Notes: generated by a model from the sequence alone, not told the origin. A stretch of 64,000 nucleotides of DNA from B30-G6 sp964633115 (GCA_964633115.1 CAZWEO010000002.1:56604-120603), one strand, 5' to 3'. Numbered from the stretch's first letter, positions 53,312 to 62,938 are shown. Numbers and translations: made by a program.

Positions 53312-54892
53312 TCAAAGCTCCACCAAGGCGATACTCTTTACGAGCGGCGACTCCTGGATATCCTTTAACACAACTTCCGGTATAGATGTATCGGTTGCCA
53401 GCAACACATTGCAGGTGTCTCCATCAGTACTGTCATCTAAATTCATGCGATTGATATTGATCTTCTTATCAGCAAGCAGCGCAGTAATACTGGCGCCGGT
53501 ACCGGCTTTGTTGGAGCAGCGGATATAGGCTAAATGACCGGTAGGTTCCATGGTCAATTTAAAATCATCGATGCGCACGATGGTGGCTTGTTTTTTACCG
53601 AAAATCGTTCCGGAAATACAGCAAGCCGATTGGGTTGTAACAGCTTTTACGGTAATTAAATTAATATATTCATCCGCATCGGAGGTCTGGGTTACTGACA
53701 CTTTAATGCCGCGATCTTGGGCAAACACGTTGGCGTTGACATAGTTGACGGTGTCTTTGACCATGGGTGTTAACAAACCTTTCAAAATACCCGTTGTCAC
53801 AGGTGCCAGATCCATGTCCTGAAAATCTCCGGCATATTCGATATTAACCTCAGTTAAGGCACCGCTGCATAATTGCACTGCCATGCTCCCGATACAATCC
53901 CCTAAATTTAAATACGGGCCCATTTGTTTTAGTAGCTCACCAGCCACTGAAGGGGCATTGACAGCATTCATGATAGTACCGGATTTCAGGTAATTTATTA
54001 TCTGTTTGGCAACATCCACGGCAACATTGGTCTGGGCTTCCCGAGTGGATGCGCCCAGATGCGGCGTGCAGATGACCTGTTCGTTTTCCACCAGCGAACA
54101 GGTTCCTGGAGGTTCGGATTCAAATACATCCAATGCGGCGCCGGCCACTTTGCCAGTTTTGATAGCGTCGTCCAGATCTGCCTCATTGATAATGCCGCCC
54201 CGGGCACAATTGATGATCATAACGCCGTCTTTCATCTGTTCAAAGGCCGCTTTATTAATCAGCCCGATGGTATCTTTGATACGGGGCACATGGAAGGAAA
54301 TATAGTCAGCGCGTTGATACAAATCGGAAAGGGAAACAGATTCAAAACCGTCCAACTGGATCTGTTCCGGTGGGATAAAGGGGTCGTAGGCAATCACCTG
54401 CATTTTCAATCCGCGGGCGCGGTCCGCCACAATGGAGCCAATTTTGCCATAGCCTACCACGCCCATAGTCTTGTTATAAACCTCCCTACCCTGCAATAGC
54501 TTTTTGTCCCAGCGTCCGGCTTTCAAGGAGCTAGTTCCGCGGGGTATGTTACGGGTCAAGGCCATCATCATGGAGATTGCATGTTCGGCCGTGGTAATCA
54601 CATTACCGGTGGGTGTGTTCATGACGATGATGCCGCGTTTGGTAGCTGCCGGGATATCAACGTTATCCAGCCCAATGCCGGCACGTCCCACAACCTTTAG
54701 ATTTGTTGCTGCCGCAATCAGATCGGCGGTAACCTTGGTAGCACTTCGAATTACCAGGGCATCATAATCAGCGATGATCTCTGAAAGCGCCTCAGGGGCA
54801 AGGTCTGTCTTGACATCTACATCAATACCATCTTCAGCCTGAAACATTTCTATGCCGATTTCTCCCAGCTGATCGCTCACCAAAACTTTCAT
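53312..54892 (-). CDS. serA: D-3-phosphoglycerate dehydrogenase
   Basis: This 526-residue protein is the long form of phosphoglycerate dehydrogenase, the first step of serine synthesis. It has the NAD-binding motif VGYGKIGSIVADRARG near residue 145, catalytic Arg, Glu and His residues in INCARGGIINEADL (near 228), FESEPP and TPHLGAST (near 275), an intervening domain (about 315-445) and a C-terminal ACT domain (about 455-526) for serine feedback. AAAAGGTGA precedes the ATG. It is downstream of the TrpB2 gene on the same strand; serine is the cosubstrate of TrpB, so a functional link is possible. Confidence 0.95.
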   Translation of the reverse strand: MKVLVSDQLGEIGIEMFQAEDGIDVDVKTDLAPEALSEIIADYDALVIRSATKVTADLIAAATNLKVVGRAGIGLDNVDIPAATKRGIIVMNTPTGNVITTAEHAISMMMALTRNIPRGTSSLKAGRWDKKLLQGREVYNKTMGVVGYGKIGSIVADRARGLKMQVIAYDPFIPPEQIQLDGFESVSLSDLYQRADYISFHVPRIKDTIGLINKAAFEQMKDGVMIINCARGGIINEADLDDAIKTGKVAGAALDVFESEPPGTCSLVENEQVICTPHLGASTREAQTNVAVDVAKQIINYLKSGTIMNAVNAPSVAGELLKQMGPYLNLGDCIGSMAVQLCSGALTEVNIEYAGDFQDMDLAPVTTGILKGLLTPMVKDTVNYVNANVFAQDRGIKVSVTQTSDADEYINLITVKAVTTQSACCISGTIFGKKQATIVRIDDFKLTMEPTGHLAYIRCSNKAGTGASITALLADKKININRMNLDDSTDGDTCNVLLATDTSIPEVVLKDIQESPLVKSIALVEL

Positions 54893-55118
54893 ACGTCACC
54901 TTTTACAATATTATAATTGAAAAAAATAAAAGGGTTCAAGGGGTCCAGGATTCAAGAACTTGAGTGGGCGGGCGGATGCAATCAATCAGCTGCTTATACT
55001 CAAGCTTTATATCCTTTAATGATTTTCCCTTAAACCCTTTGAGGATGGGTTTGGAATATGTGGAATTCCACAAAAGAGAGCGAGTCAGATGTTAAAGTCT
55101 TCCTCGCTCGCTTCAGAT

Positions 55119-56492
55119 TTAAACACTCTTAACATGCTCCGGTTTCGGGAATTGCTCCAGAACCTTCTGGGATTCAGCAATGGCATCCTCATCGAGTTCG
55201 ATATCTTCCAGTTGCCCGGACAGATACTGGTCATAGGCGGAGAGGTCGATGAGTCCATGACCGCTCCAGTTGAATAAGATAACCTTTTCTTTGCCTTCTT
55301 CCTTGGCTTGGCGAGCCTCGGCAACCACCTGAGCCAGGGCGTGATTTGTTTCCGGTGCTGGAATCACACCTTCGGAACGGGCTAAAAGGAGTCCTGCTTT
55401 ATACGTGGCAAGCTGTCCGACTGCCTTGGCCTCCATGATACCTTCATCCACCATCTGGCTTACTGTAGGTGCCATACCATGATAGCGCAGTCCACCGGCA
55501 TGCAGCGGTGGTGGTACAAATTTGTGCCCTAAACTGTGCATGGGCAGAAGCGGCGTCATCTCGGCAAAATCACCATGATCGTAAGCAAACGGTGCCCGGG
55601 TCATGGTGGGGCATGCTTCCGGTTCCACCGGGTAAATGGCCACATCTTTGCCGTTGATCTTATCATGCGCAAATGGAAAAGCCAGTCCGGCAAAGTTGCT
55701 GCCCCCGCCGGCACAGCCGATGACAATGTCCGGATACTCGCTAATCTTCTCTAGTTGCTTTTTGGCTTCCAGACCGATGATGGTCTGATGTAATATGACA
55801 TGATTCAGGCAGCTGCCGATTGAATAACGGGTCTTGCCAGTCTCATCGGTAACCGCCGCTTCTATCGCTTCGCTGATAGCCAATCCTAAGCTGCCAGGAG
55901 TATCTGGATCTTTTTCAAGAACTTCTCTACCTGCCTTGGTTTCTGAGCTGGGACTGCCGACACAGTTGGCTCCCCAGGTTCCCATCATGGTTTTGCGGTA
56001 CGGTTTCTGATCAAAGCTGATGCGGACCATGTATACTTTACACTCGAGCCCGAATTGCGAGCATGCGAATGCCAGGGCGCTGCCCCACTGACCGGCACCA
56101 GTCTCCGTGGTTAGCCGTTTGATGCCAAATTCCTTGTTGTAGTAGGCCTGGGCAACTGCAGTATTGGGCTTGTGGCTGCCCGGGGGGCTGACACCTTCGT
56201 ATTTGTAGTAGATCCGCGCCGGTGTATCCAGTGCTTTTTCAAGATTATAGGCACGAATCAACGGAGAGGGTCGCCAGATTTTTAATACGCTCTGTACCTC
56301 CTCAGGGATGTCGATCCAGCGTTCCGAGCTAACCTCTTGTTCGATCAGATTCATCGGGAAAACCGGTGCCAGCATATCGGGTGAAATAGGTCCATCGGGT
56401 CCCAGGGGTGGATTCATCTTAATATCCGCAAGGATATTGTACCATTGCCGCGGCATCTCATCTTCTGTTAATAGTATCTTTCTAGTTTCCAT
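55119..56492 (-). CDS. TrpB2-type tryptophan synthase beta-like protein
   Basis: This 457-residue PLP enzyme is the TrpB2 form of tryptophan synthase beta, longer than TrpB1 and usually without a TrpA partner. The PLP lysine lies in YYKYEGVSPPGSHKPNTAVAQ near residue 105 (SHK), with TETGAGQWGSALAFAC near 130 and the phosphate loop GCAGGGSNFAGLAFP near 255. TrpB2 condenses indole with serine to give tryptophan. It has an AGGAGGTAGG ribosome binding site and starts divergently from the HAD/ECH gene across a symmetric GntR-type palindrome, so it is probably part of the same regulon. Confidence 0.93.
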   Translation of the reverse strand: METRKILLTEDEMPRQWYNILADIKMNPPLGPDGPISPDMLAPVFPMNLIEQEVSSERWIDIPEEVQSVLKIWRPSPLIRAYNLEKALDTPARIYYKYEGVSPPGSHKPNTAVAQAYYNKEFGIKRLTTETGAGQWGSALAFACSQFGLECKVYMVRISFDQKPYRKTMMGTWGANCVGSPSSETKAGREVLEKDPDTPGSLGLAISEAIEAAVTDETGKTRYSIGSCLNHVILHQTIIGLEAKKQLEKISEYPDIVIGCAGGGSNFAGLAFPFAHDKINGKDVAIYPVEPEACPTMTRAPFAYDHGDFAEMTPLLPMHSLGHKFVPPPLHAGGLRYHGMAPTVSQMVDEGIMEAKAVGQLATYKAGLLLARSEGVIPAPETNHALAQVVAEARQAKEEGKEKVILFNWSGHGLIDLSAYDQYLSGQLEDIELDEDAIAESQKVLEQFPKPEHVKSV

Positions 56493-56534
56493 GGCCTACC
56501 TCCTTCACACTGAAAGCTGTTCATTTTTTTAACT

Positions 56535-56573
56535 TGACTCAATGATGTATACAGTATACAGGATTTAGTCAAG
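56535..56573. promoter_or_regulatory. Symmetric divergent promoter with GntR operator
   Basis: TTGACT (56535-56540), six bases, the perfect palindrome TGTATACAGTATACA (56547-56561), six bases, AGTCAA (56568-56573): the two halves are mirror images and could drive transcription both ways. The palindrome is the same as at 49288 and 49347. The -35 to TATACA spacing here is only 15 bases in each direction, so the exact -10 is uncertain. Confidence 0.7.
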
Positions 56574-56625
56574 AGAATACTGATCAATAACCTATTTTTT
56601 ATCTTTTATAAAGAAGGAATATAAT

Positions 56626-58647
56626 ATGAAATCTGATCCCAAGCTCTATCCCACCGCTGTCAATCCTCTGTTGATCAAACCAAATCGAGGACTACCCAAA
56701 GCAGCCGCAATTATTGGTGCTGGAACCATCGGCCCCGATATCGGCTACTATCTAAAGAGTGCCATGCCAGGTCTGGCGTTAACACTCGTGGATATTGATG
56801 AAAAACCTTTGCAGGCGGCTAAAAAACGATTGGCAGCTTACGCTCAAAAAGCTATTGATCGGCGTAAAATGAAGCCTGAAAAGGTTGAAGCAGTACTTGC
56901 CAATATTAATTACACCCAGGACTACGGAGAGTTGGCGGATTGCGAATTGATTATAGAGGCGGCTACTGAAAACATCCCCTTAAAGCAGAAAATTTTCGAT
57001 CGGGTTGAAAGTATTGTGGCTTCAGATGCAATCATTACCTCCAACACCAGCTCTATACCTGCCGATCGCTTGTTCAATAAAATGAAAAATCCTCAACGGA
57101 CCTCTGTGACTCATTTTTTTGCTCCCGCCTGGCGTAGTCTGCCGGTGGAAGTCATAACCTGGCCCGGTGCCAGTCAGGAAACCATTGATTACCTAGTTTG
57201 GTTTTTGGCAAAAACCGGCAAGGCACCCATCATTACGGATAATGCCATCTGTTTTGTTTTGGACCGCATATTCGACAACTGGTGCAATGAAGCTGCTTAT
57301 CTTTTGGACAATGCCACTGCCAGCCAAATAGACCAGGTAGCCCAGGAGTTTGTGCATGCCGGACCTTTTTTTGTTCTAAACATGGCCAATGGCAACCCTA
57401 TCATTGTAGAGACCAACACCCTTCAAATGGAAGAAGGCGAACACTATCGACCCGCAGCCATACTTAATTCCGTGGATCGCTGGACAACCCACCGGCCAGG
57501 GGCCGGTCCGGAAGTACCCTTAGAGTTGGCTGCAGCCATACGCGACCGCCTACTCGGGATTCTTTTCTCACAGTCATTTGATATCATCGATCGGGGAATT
57601 GGTACCAAGGCTGATCTCAATTTTGGATGTCAAGTTGCACTGGGGTTCAAACAAGGCCCACTAGACGTCATGAAAAAGCTGGGAGAACCTGAGGTTAATC
57701 GAATTATGCAACGCTTCCAGCAGGAACGATCAGGTTTCCCCATGGCAAACGAGTCCTTTGAATCCTATCAAAATTTTTATCGCCATGTTTTGGTGGACGA
57801 CGTTGTTGATACCAAGGTGATTACCATCCGCCGACCACAGGCCATGAATGCCCTCAACGATGATGTCACGGCTGAAATCTTGGATGTCTTGCAGCAATTT
57901 GAAAATGATCCCGCTGTCAAAGGCTTCATTATAACAGGTTATGGCGGTGCTGCCTTTTCTGCGGGTGCTGATATTGGTAAATTCCCTTCGATGTTAGGTG
58001 ATAAAGATGCTTCCATTCAATATGCTCGTGATTGCGCCAATGTTCAACGCTTCATGGATAAAATGAACAAACCCGTTGTAGCCGCCTTAAACGGTCTGGC
58101 CATGGGTGGCGGCCTGGAAGTGGCCATCCGTTGCCATGGCATCGTTTCGGTTGAAAAAGCAATATTGCAGTTTCCGGAGATTACGCTTGGCATCCTACCA
58201 GGTATTGGTGGTTGTGTGGTCCCCTACCGCAAATGGCCGCAGGCATCAGACTTGTTTGATGAAATGATCTTGTTTGGCAAGCCAGTTACAGCTAACGTCG
58301 CCGCAGATTTGGGCATCGTCAACCGGGTTGTCAGTGATCCATCCAAATTGTTGTCAACTGCTTTGGAACTAGTCGACAATCTCCAGGAAAACCTGCCGCG
58401 CATCAATGAAGCTGCCATTGAGTTAGCGGATATTTCCATACCGGACACGCCCCAGGCAGGCAAGCAGCCCTTGAGTCGTGAAGCCGTGTTGATTACAGCC
58501 AATACGGTCCGCAAAGCCGCCTCAGCCAAGGGATTGGATGACGCTTTAGAATTAGGCTATGCAGGTTTTGGCGAGATTGCCTGCTCGGACGCTGCCCAGG
58601 AGGGCATTTCGGCATTTTTGCAACGACGAAAACCAAATTTCAAATAA
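56626..58647 (+). CDS. 3-Hydroxyacyl-CoA dehydrogenase/enoyl-CoA hydratase fusion (HAD-ECH order)
   Basis: This 673-residue protein has a 3-hydroxyacyl-CoA dehydrogenase at the N-terminus (NAD loop AAIIGAGTIGPDIGYYL near residue 25; IITSNTSSIPADRL near 137; THFFAPAWR near 159) and a crotonase-type enoyl-CoA hydratase at the C-terminus (about 385-650; GYGGAAFSAGADIGKFPS near 440, LNGLAMGGGLEVAIRCH near 487, FPEITLGILPGIGG near 515). The order is opposite to FadB and like that of archaeal and Bacteroidetes fusions. Two beta-oxidation steps are combined; no thiolase is encoded nearby. It starts the operon with iorA and iorB. Confidence 0.94.
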   Translation: MKSDPKLYPTAVNPLLIKPNRGLPKAAAIIGAGTIGPDIGYYLKSAMPGLALTLVDIDEKPLQAAKKRLAAYAQKAIDRRKMKPEKVEAVLANINYTQDYGELADCELIIEAATENIPLKQKIFDRVESIVASDAIITSNTSSIPADRLFNKMKNPQRTSVTHFFAPAWRSLPVEVITWPGASQETIDYLVWFLAKTGKAPIITDNAICFVLDRIFDNWCNEAAYLLDNATASQIDQVAQEFVHAGPFFVLNMANGNPIIVETNTLQMEEGEHYRPAAILNSVDRWTTHRPGAGPEVPLELAAAIRDRLLGILFSQSFDIIDRGIGTKADLNFGCQVALGFKQGPLDVMKKLGEPEVNRIMQRFQQERSGFPMANESFESYQNFYRHVLVDDVVDTKVITIRRPQAMNALNDDVTAEILDVLQQFENDPAVKGFIITGYGGAAFSAGADIGKFPSMLGDKDASIQYARDCANVQRFMDKMNKPVVAALNGLAMGGGLEVAIRCHGIVSVEKAILQFPEITLGILPGIGGCVVPYRKWPQASDLFDEMILFGKPVTANVAADLGIVNRVVSDPSKLLSTALELVDNLQENLPRINEAAIELADISIPDTPQAGKQPLSREAVLITANTVRKAASAKGLDDALELGYAGFGEIACSDAAQEGISAFLQRRKPNFK

Positions 58648-58668
58648 ATATTGCGGAGCAATATTTAT
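58644..58668 (+). repeat. GNA-triloop hairpin, copy E, overlapping a stop codon
   Basis: The stem ATAAATATTGC with loop GGA (58644-58668) contains the TAA stop of the upstream gene and ends 11 bases before the iorA start. The stem sequence differs from the other copies, but pairing is perfect. Confidence 0.6.
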
Positions 58669-58679
58669 GGTGAGGTATC

Positions 58680-60536
58680 ATGAAAGAAGACTTTTTTCTC
58701 GGTAATGGCGCGATTGCTTTGGGCCTATTGGAGGCCGGCTGTCAGGTACTCACATCTTATCCAGGCACACCCAGTTCTGAAATCCTACCAGAAGCCGTGC
58801 GCCTGATAAAATCCGAAAAGCTTAATACATATGTGGAGTGGTCCACCAATGAAAAAGTTGCTTTGGACAATGCCTATGCGGCGGCCATTTCCGGCAAAAG
58901 AGCTGCCTGTTGCATGAAACAGGTGGGCCTAAATGTTGCTGCCGACTCACTCATGAGTGCCGCTTATCTGGGTACGGTGGGCGGATTTGTAATTATTTCC
59001 TGTGATGATCCCGGTCCGCATTCATCCCAAACCGAGCAGGATACGAGACTGATGGCTCGATTGGCCAAAGTTCCGGTTCTTGATCCATCCCATCCCCAGG
59101 AAGCACGTGAAATGGTTTTATCCGCATTTGAGCTATCCGAGAAGTATCGGATTCCAGTTATTCTAAGACCGGCTATTCGCGTTTGTCATGCCAGACAAAA
59201 CTTACGCTGGGACACCTTGCCGGACAACCCAAAGCCTGCTGATTTTCAGAAAGATCCCAGCCGCTGGGCTGCCACCCCCAAATTTCGATACCTGCTACAT
59301 CGGGAATTGAATATCAAACTCCGAGACATCGGCCAGGATTTCAATAACCTGACGCCTTACAACCAGCACAATTTGCAATCTGATTCCCAGTATCCTTTGG
59401 GGATTATTGCCGGCGGTGTACCTGCTGCTGTTGTAGACGACATTTTGTCGTCACATGAGCGCAGCGACATCCCCATCTTAAAGCTTGGGGCGCCCTATCC
59501 TTTCCCGGATGAACTGGCACTCTCTTTTATGCAGGCCTGCAACAAGATTCTGGTTATTGAAGAAACCGATACGCTGATTGAATACAGTTTGCGTGACCGC
59601 GAAAAGGTCTTGGGTCGTTTCTCGGGCCATATCCCGTTGGAAGGAGAATTGGTGCCTGAGGTTGTTGAAACAGCACTGGAAAAGGTACTCATTGACCTGA
59701 ATTTGCAATCATTGAGTATCGATTCATCTGAAAATGTCAGCAACCTGGTCAACGGCCTGGAACTTCCCATTCGCAGACCAACTCTCTGCCCGGGATGCGG
59801 GCACCGGGGCGTATTTTACAGTATTCGCAAAGCACGACCAAAAGCCATCTTTACGTCCGATATCGGTTGCTACACCCTGGGACTCAACTTGGGAAGTGTG
59901 GATACGGTTCTAGATATGGGCGCTGCCATCACCATGGCATCTGGCTTTTACCATGCCTATGCCCAGGACGGAACCCAAAGGCCGATTGTGGCCACCATAG
60001 GAGACTCTACCTTTTTCCATTCCGGACCGGCTGGCCTGTTGAACGCCGTTTACAATGATGCCCGCTTCGTTCTGGTGATTCTGGACAATATGACCACGGC
60101 CATGACAGGCATGCAACCAACGCCATCATTGGGTATTCGAGCTGACGGCAGCGAAGGCAAAAAAATTCCTTTGGAACAGCTTATTTCAGGATGCGGGATT
60201 GAATTCATTGAAGTTATTGAACCCTATGACACACCGGATCTGCGTAAACTACTCAAGAAAGCCTTTGCATATACCAAGGATACTGATGGTGGGATTGCGG
60301 TCATCATTGCCCGCCACCCTTGTGTGATTGCCTACCGGGATGTTGCGATCCAAAATCAAAAGGAGATCACCATTACCGATGAGTGTGTGGCCTGTAATCA
60401 TTGTATAGATCGTTTTGAATGCCCGGCCTTGTATCATGACGACGAAAATGACAAAACTGCACTCGATCAAGGGCTGTGCATAGGCTGTGCTGTGTGTGTG
60501 GATGTATGTCCGGCAGGAGCTATAGTTGCTGAATAG
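58680..60536 (+). CDS. iorA: Indolepyruvate:ferredoxin oxidoreductase, alpha subunit
   Basis: This 618-residue protein is the IorA subunit, which with IorB oxidatively decarboxylates arylpyruvates (indolepyruvate, phenylpyruvate) to arylacetyl-CoA and reduces ferredoxin. It starts FFLGNGAIALGLLEAG with the pyrimidine-domain motif SYPGTPSSEI, has the TPP half (CPGCGHRGVFYSI near residue 370; ATIGDSTFFHSG near 440; VLILDNMTTAMTGMQPTP near 465) and a C-terminal ferredoxin domain with two [4Fe-4S] motifs (CVACNHCIDRFECP and CIGCAVCVDVCP). TGAGG precedes the ATG. Its link to TrpB2 and a PaaK-type ligase points to indole compounds. Confidence 0.96.
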   Translation: MKEDFFLGNGAIALGLLEAGCQVLTSYPGTPSSEILPEAVRLIKSEKLNTYVEWSTNEKVALDNAYAAAISGKRAACCMKQVGLNVAADSLMSAAYLGTVGGFVIISCDDPGPHSSQTEQDTRLMARLAKVPVLDPSHPQEAREMVLSAFELSEKYRIPVILRPAIRVCHARQNLRWDTLPDNPKPADFQKDPSRWAATPKFRYLLHRELNIKLRDIGQDFNNLTPYNQHNLQSDSQYPLGIIAGGVPAAVVDDILSSHERSDIPILKLGAPYPFPDELALSFMQACNKILVIEETDTLIEYSLRDREKVLGRFSGHIPLEGELVPEVVETALEKVLIDLNLQSLSIDSSENVSNLVNGLELPIRRPTLCPGCGHRGVFYSIRKARPKAIFTSDIGCYTLGLNLGSVDTVLDMGAAITMASGFYHAYAQDGTQRPIVATIGDSTFFHSGPAGLLNAVYNDARFVLVILDNMTTAMTGMQPTPSLGIRADGSEGKKIPLEQLISGCGIEFIEVIEPYDTPDLRKLLKKAFAYTKDTDGGIAVIIARHPCVIAYRDVAIQNQKEITITDECVACNHCIDRFECPALYHDDENDKTALDQGLCIGCAVCVDVCPAGAIVAE

Positions 60537-60539
60537 GGT

Positions 60540-60645
60540 TCAAGGAACAGCGGGTTACGAGTTACACGTATCGCTTTCCGGGTTGCTGACAGCTCTGGTC
60601 AATCCGCACCACGTAACACGAAACCCGCAACTCAGAATAACTTGA
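60540..60645. repeat. Iterated CGTAACTCG-type inverted repeat between iorA and iorB
   Basis: GGGTTACGAGTTACACG on the left is loosely complementary to CGTAACACGAAACCCGCAAC on the right. A related array is at 44745-44785 (GTGACCCGTAACTCGTAACA). Function unknown. Confidence 0.45.
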
Positions 60646-60710
60646 ATCCTATTTAATTTGGAATGATGATGTGGAATTAGAAATTTTTTCAATAATTGGG
60701 AGATAAAAAT

Positions 60711-61262
60711 ATGCCATCCATCAATTTCGTTCTCAGCGGCCTAGGAGGCCAGGGAATTCTATTTATGACCAAGATTGTCGCCAAAACTGCTCTGCGAAAG
60801 GGGTTTGATATTATGGGGGCGGAAACGCATGGTATGGCCCAACGAGGTGGCTCAGTCATATCGCATTTGAGACTTGGCGATATCCGCAGTAGTTTGGTAA
60901 AACCTGGATCGGCTCAGTACCTTTTGTCCTTGGACGAAAATGAGGCTTACCGCAACCTTCCATTTTTGGCCCCACAAGGTAAGCTATTTAGTGATGCGCG
61001 TACCCAAGAATTTCCTTTGCCTACGGTAAAATCCTACTTAGAACAACAAGCTATTAAATATCATTCCTTACCCGCCCGAAAGATTGCTTTTGATTTGGGC
61101 GCGCCAGTATCCTCGAACCTGGCTATGATCGGTTTTTTTGCATCATTTAACCCAGAACCATTTTCAGCTGATGATTTTCGAGAAACCATCGAAGCGGTGA
61201 GTCCAGACAAGTTCCGGGATATTAATTTGAAGGTGTTTGAGGAAGGATTGGCAGCTGCTTAG
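60711..61262 (+). CDS. iorB: Indolepyruvate:ferredoxin oxidoreductase, beta subunit
   Basis: This 183-residue protein is the gamma-type catalytic-domain subunit of 2-oxoacid:ferredoxin oxidoreductases. It starts INFVLSGLGGQGILFMTKI and has GAETHGMAQRGGSVISHLR near residue 38, both family signatures, and the LDENEAYR region near 82. I chose ATG 60711 with GGGAG upstream, rather than TTG 60696. It is the partner of IorA. The 175-base spacer holds a word repeat but no terminator. Confidence 0.95.
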   Translation: MPSINFVLSGLGGQGILFMTKIVAKTALRKGFDIMGAETHGMAQRGGSVISHLRLGDIRSSLVKPGSAQYLLSLDENEAYRNLPFLAPQGKLFSDARTQEFPLPTVKSYLEQQAIKYHSLPARKIAFDLGAPVSSNLAMIGFFASFNPEPFSADDFRETIEAVSPDKFRDINLKVFEEGLAAA

Positions 61263-61388
61263 CTTCTCAGCTGTGTAGCCTCCCGGCCTTATTAGGGTTG
61301 GAGGTTCGGAGGGCGATGGTTTGAAGAGAGTACCTATAGCAGTGATCCCTTAGCTTCCTAACAGTCTAACAGTCTTCAACCTAATAGC

Positions 61389-62936
61389 CTAAGTTTGGTA
61401 TTTTTCCCGCAGTTCGGCTTTGCGAACTTTGCCCAGTGCAGTTCGAGGCAATTCTGTAACCAACGATACCCGCTTGGGCATCTTATAACGAGCCAGTCTG
61501 TCTTGGCAGTGTGCCTGCACGGTAGCCATATCAAAACTAAAAGTGTCATCTTGGGGCAATATAAAAACATGGCCGATCATTCCCCAGGTATCATCCGGCA
61601 TGCCCACCACCGCCACATCCTCGACACCGGGTATATTGCGTAACACTGCCTCCACTTCAGATGGATAAACGTTCTCACCGCCTGAAATGTACATATCGTC
61701 GACTCGGTCCACCAGATAATAATAGCCCTCCTGATCCACATAGGCTAGATCGCCGGTATGTAAATACCCATTTTTAATGGTAGTGTCGGTCTGTTCCGGA
61801 TCTTGCCAGTACTCCTTCATCATGATGGAACCACGAACTACAATTTCACCTATTTCTCCAGGTTGCACACGGTGGCCCTGATGATCCAGGATACTGACTT
61901 CAGCATGAAATACTGGCCGGCCGACTGTACCAGGGCGTTTGAAAGAATCCTCTTCCGAAGCCCAGAGCAATATGGATGTTTCGGTCTGTCCCATAATCTG
62001 CCGAAAAGCGAATCCGGCTTCCTGGCAAGCCTGAAATAACTCTTTGGTTGTTTTCTCACCACCACCGGCACTGGTTTTAAGCGATGAGACATCACCGCGT
62101 TGATCAGGCGGTACTTGCAGCAAAGATCGAAATACTGTGGGTACTCCCAGAAATTTGGTAACCCGATATTTTTCAATGTCCTTATATATGGCGATGGGAT
62201 CAAACTTTGGGTGCAGTAATATTGTGGCACCTTTGTACAGGGTGGGAGCTGCTTGAATAAATAAGCCGCCGGAGTGAAAGAGCGGCAGTGCAATCAACAT
62301 GATATCATCAAAATGCAGTTTGAAAAAAATCTCCGCGTTCAAGCAATTAAAAAAGGTTTTGCGATGCGATAAAACAGCACCCTTAGGCGCACCAGTTGTT
62401 CCAGAAGTGTACATGATGACATGCGGTTCCTCCGGATCTGAAGGACCTAAAGATCTGGAGACAAACGGTTGCTGACCCTCAAAGGCTGGTATCTCGGCAT
62501 GATAATCGCGAATGCTCCCTGATGAGGTGTTGCCGCCAACTACGCTCATAAGCATGGGGGCGGGCTGCTTATCAAAATTATTTGATAGTACCATGTTCTG
62601 AAAAGATGCATCAAAAATGAACAATCTTGGCCGGGCATTGGTGATGGGGTGTTTTAACTCTGCTGCGGTGATACGGTAATTTATTGGAACAAAAATAGCC
62701 CCCAGCCGTGAACACGCCAAAAACACATCGATAAATTCCAGCGAGTTGGCCATCATTACCGCCACGCGGTCCCCTTTTTCGATTCCTATAGATTGCATCC
62801 AGGCTGCGGTTTGGTTCGAACGTGCATGCAGCTGGCGATAAGAAATAGTTTGACCATTAAAGATAATCGCCGGTTTGTCCGGGTGCAATTCTCGCCAACG
62901 TTGTACCCAGAAGGCTATGTTCATGGATTTAATCAT
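61389..62936 (-). CDS. AMP-dependent acyl-CoA ligase (long-chain/aryl type)
   Basis: This 515-residue protein is an ANL-superfamily acyl-CoA synthetase. The P-loop VIMYTSGTTGAPKGAVLSH is near residue 175, GQTETSILLW near 318, the adenylation motif YLHTGDLAYVDQEGYYYLVDR near 400 (HTGDLA core) and the hinge plus C-terminal lysine region (RYKMPKRV, LGKVRKAEL) at the end. The substrate cannot be read from the sequence. Start could be ATG 62936 or ATG 62924. It lies in an operon with the epimerase-like gene upstream, which has a promoter related to the GntR sites, so it may serve the same pathway. Confidence 0.92.
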   Translation of the reverse strand: MIKSMNIAFWVQRWRELHPDKPAIIFNGQTISYRQLHARSNQTAAWMQSIGIEKGDRVAVMMANSLEFIDVFLACSRLGAIFVPINYRITAAELKHPITNARPRLFIFDASFQNMVLSNNFDKQPAPMLMSVVGGNTSSGSIRDYHAEIPAFEGQQPFVSRSLGPSDPEEPHVIMYTSGTTGAPKGAVLSHRKTFFNCLNAEIFFKLHFDDIMLIALPLFHSGGLFIQAAPTLYKGATILLHPKFDPIAIYKDIEKYRVTKFLGVPTVFRSLLQVPPDQRGDVSSLKTSAGGGEKTTKELFQACQEAGFAFRQIMGQTETSILLWASEEDSFKRPGTVGRPVFHAEVSILDHQGHRVQPGEIGEIVVRGSIMMKEYWQDPEQTDTTIKNGYLHTGDLAYVDQEGYYYLVDRVDDMYISGGENVYPSEVEAVLRNIPGVEDVAVVGMPDDTWGMIGHVFILPQDDTFSFDMATVQAHCQDRLARYKMPKRVSLVTELPRTALGKVRKAELREKYQT

Positions 62937-62938
62937 AT

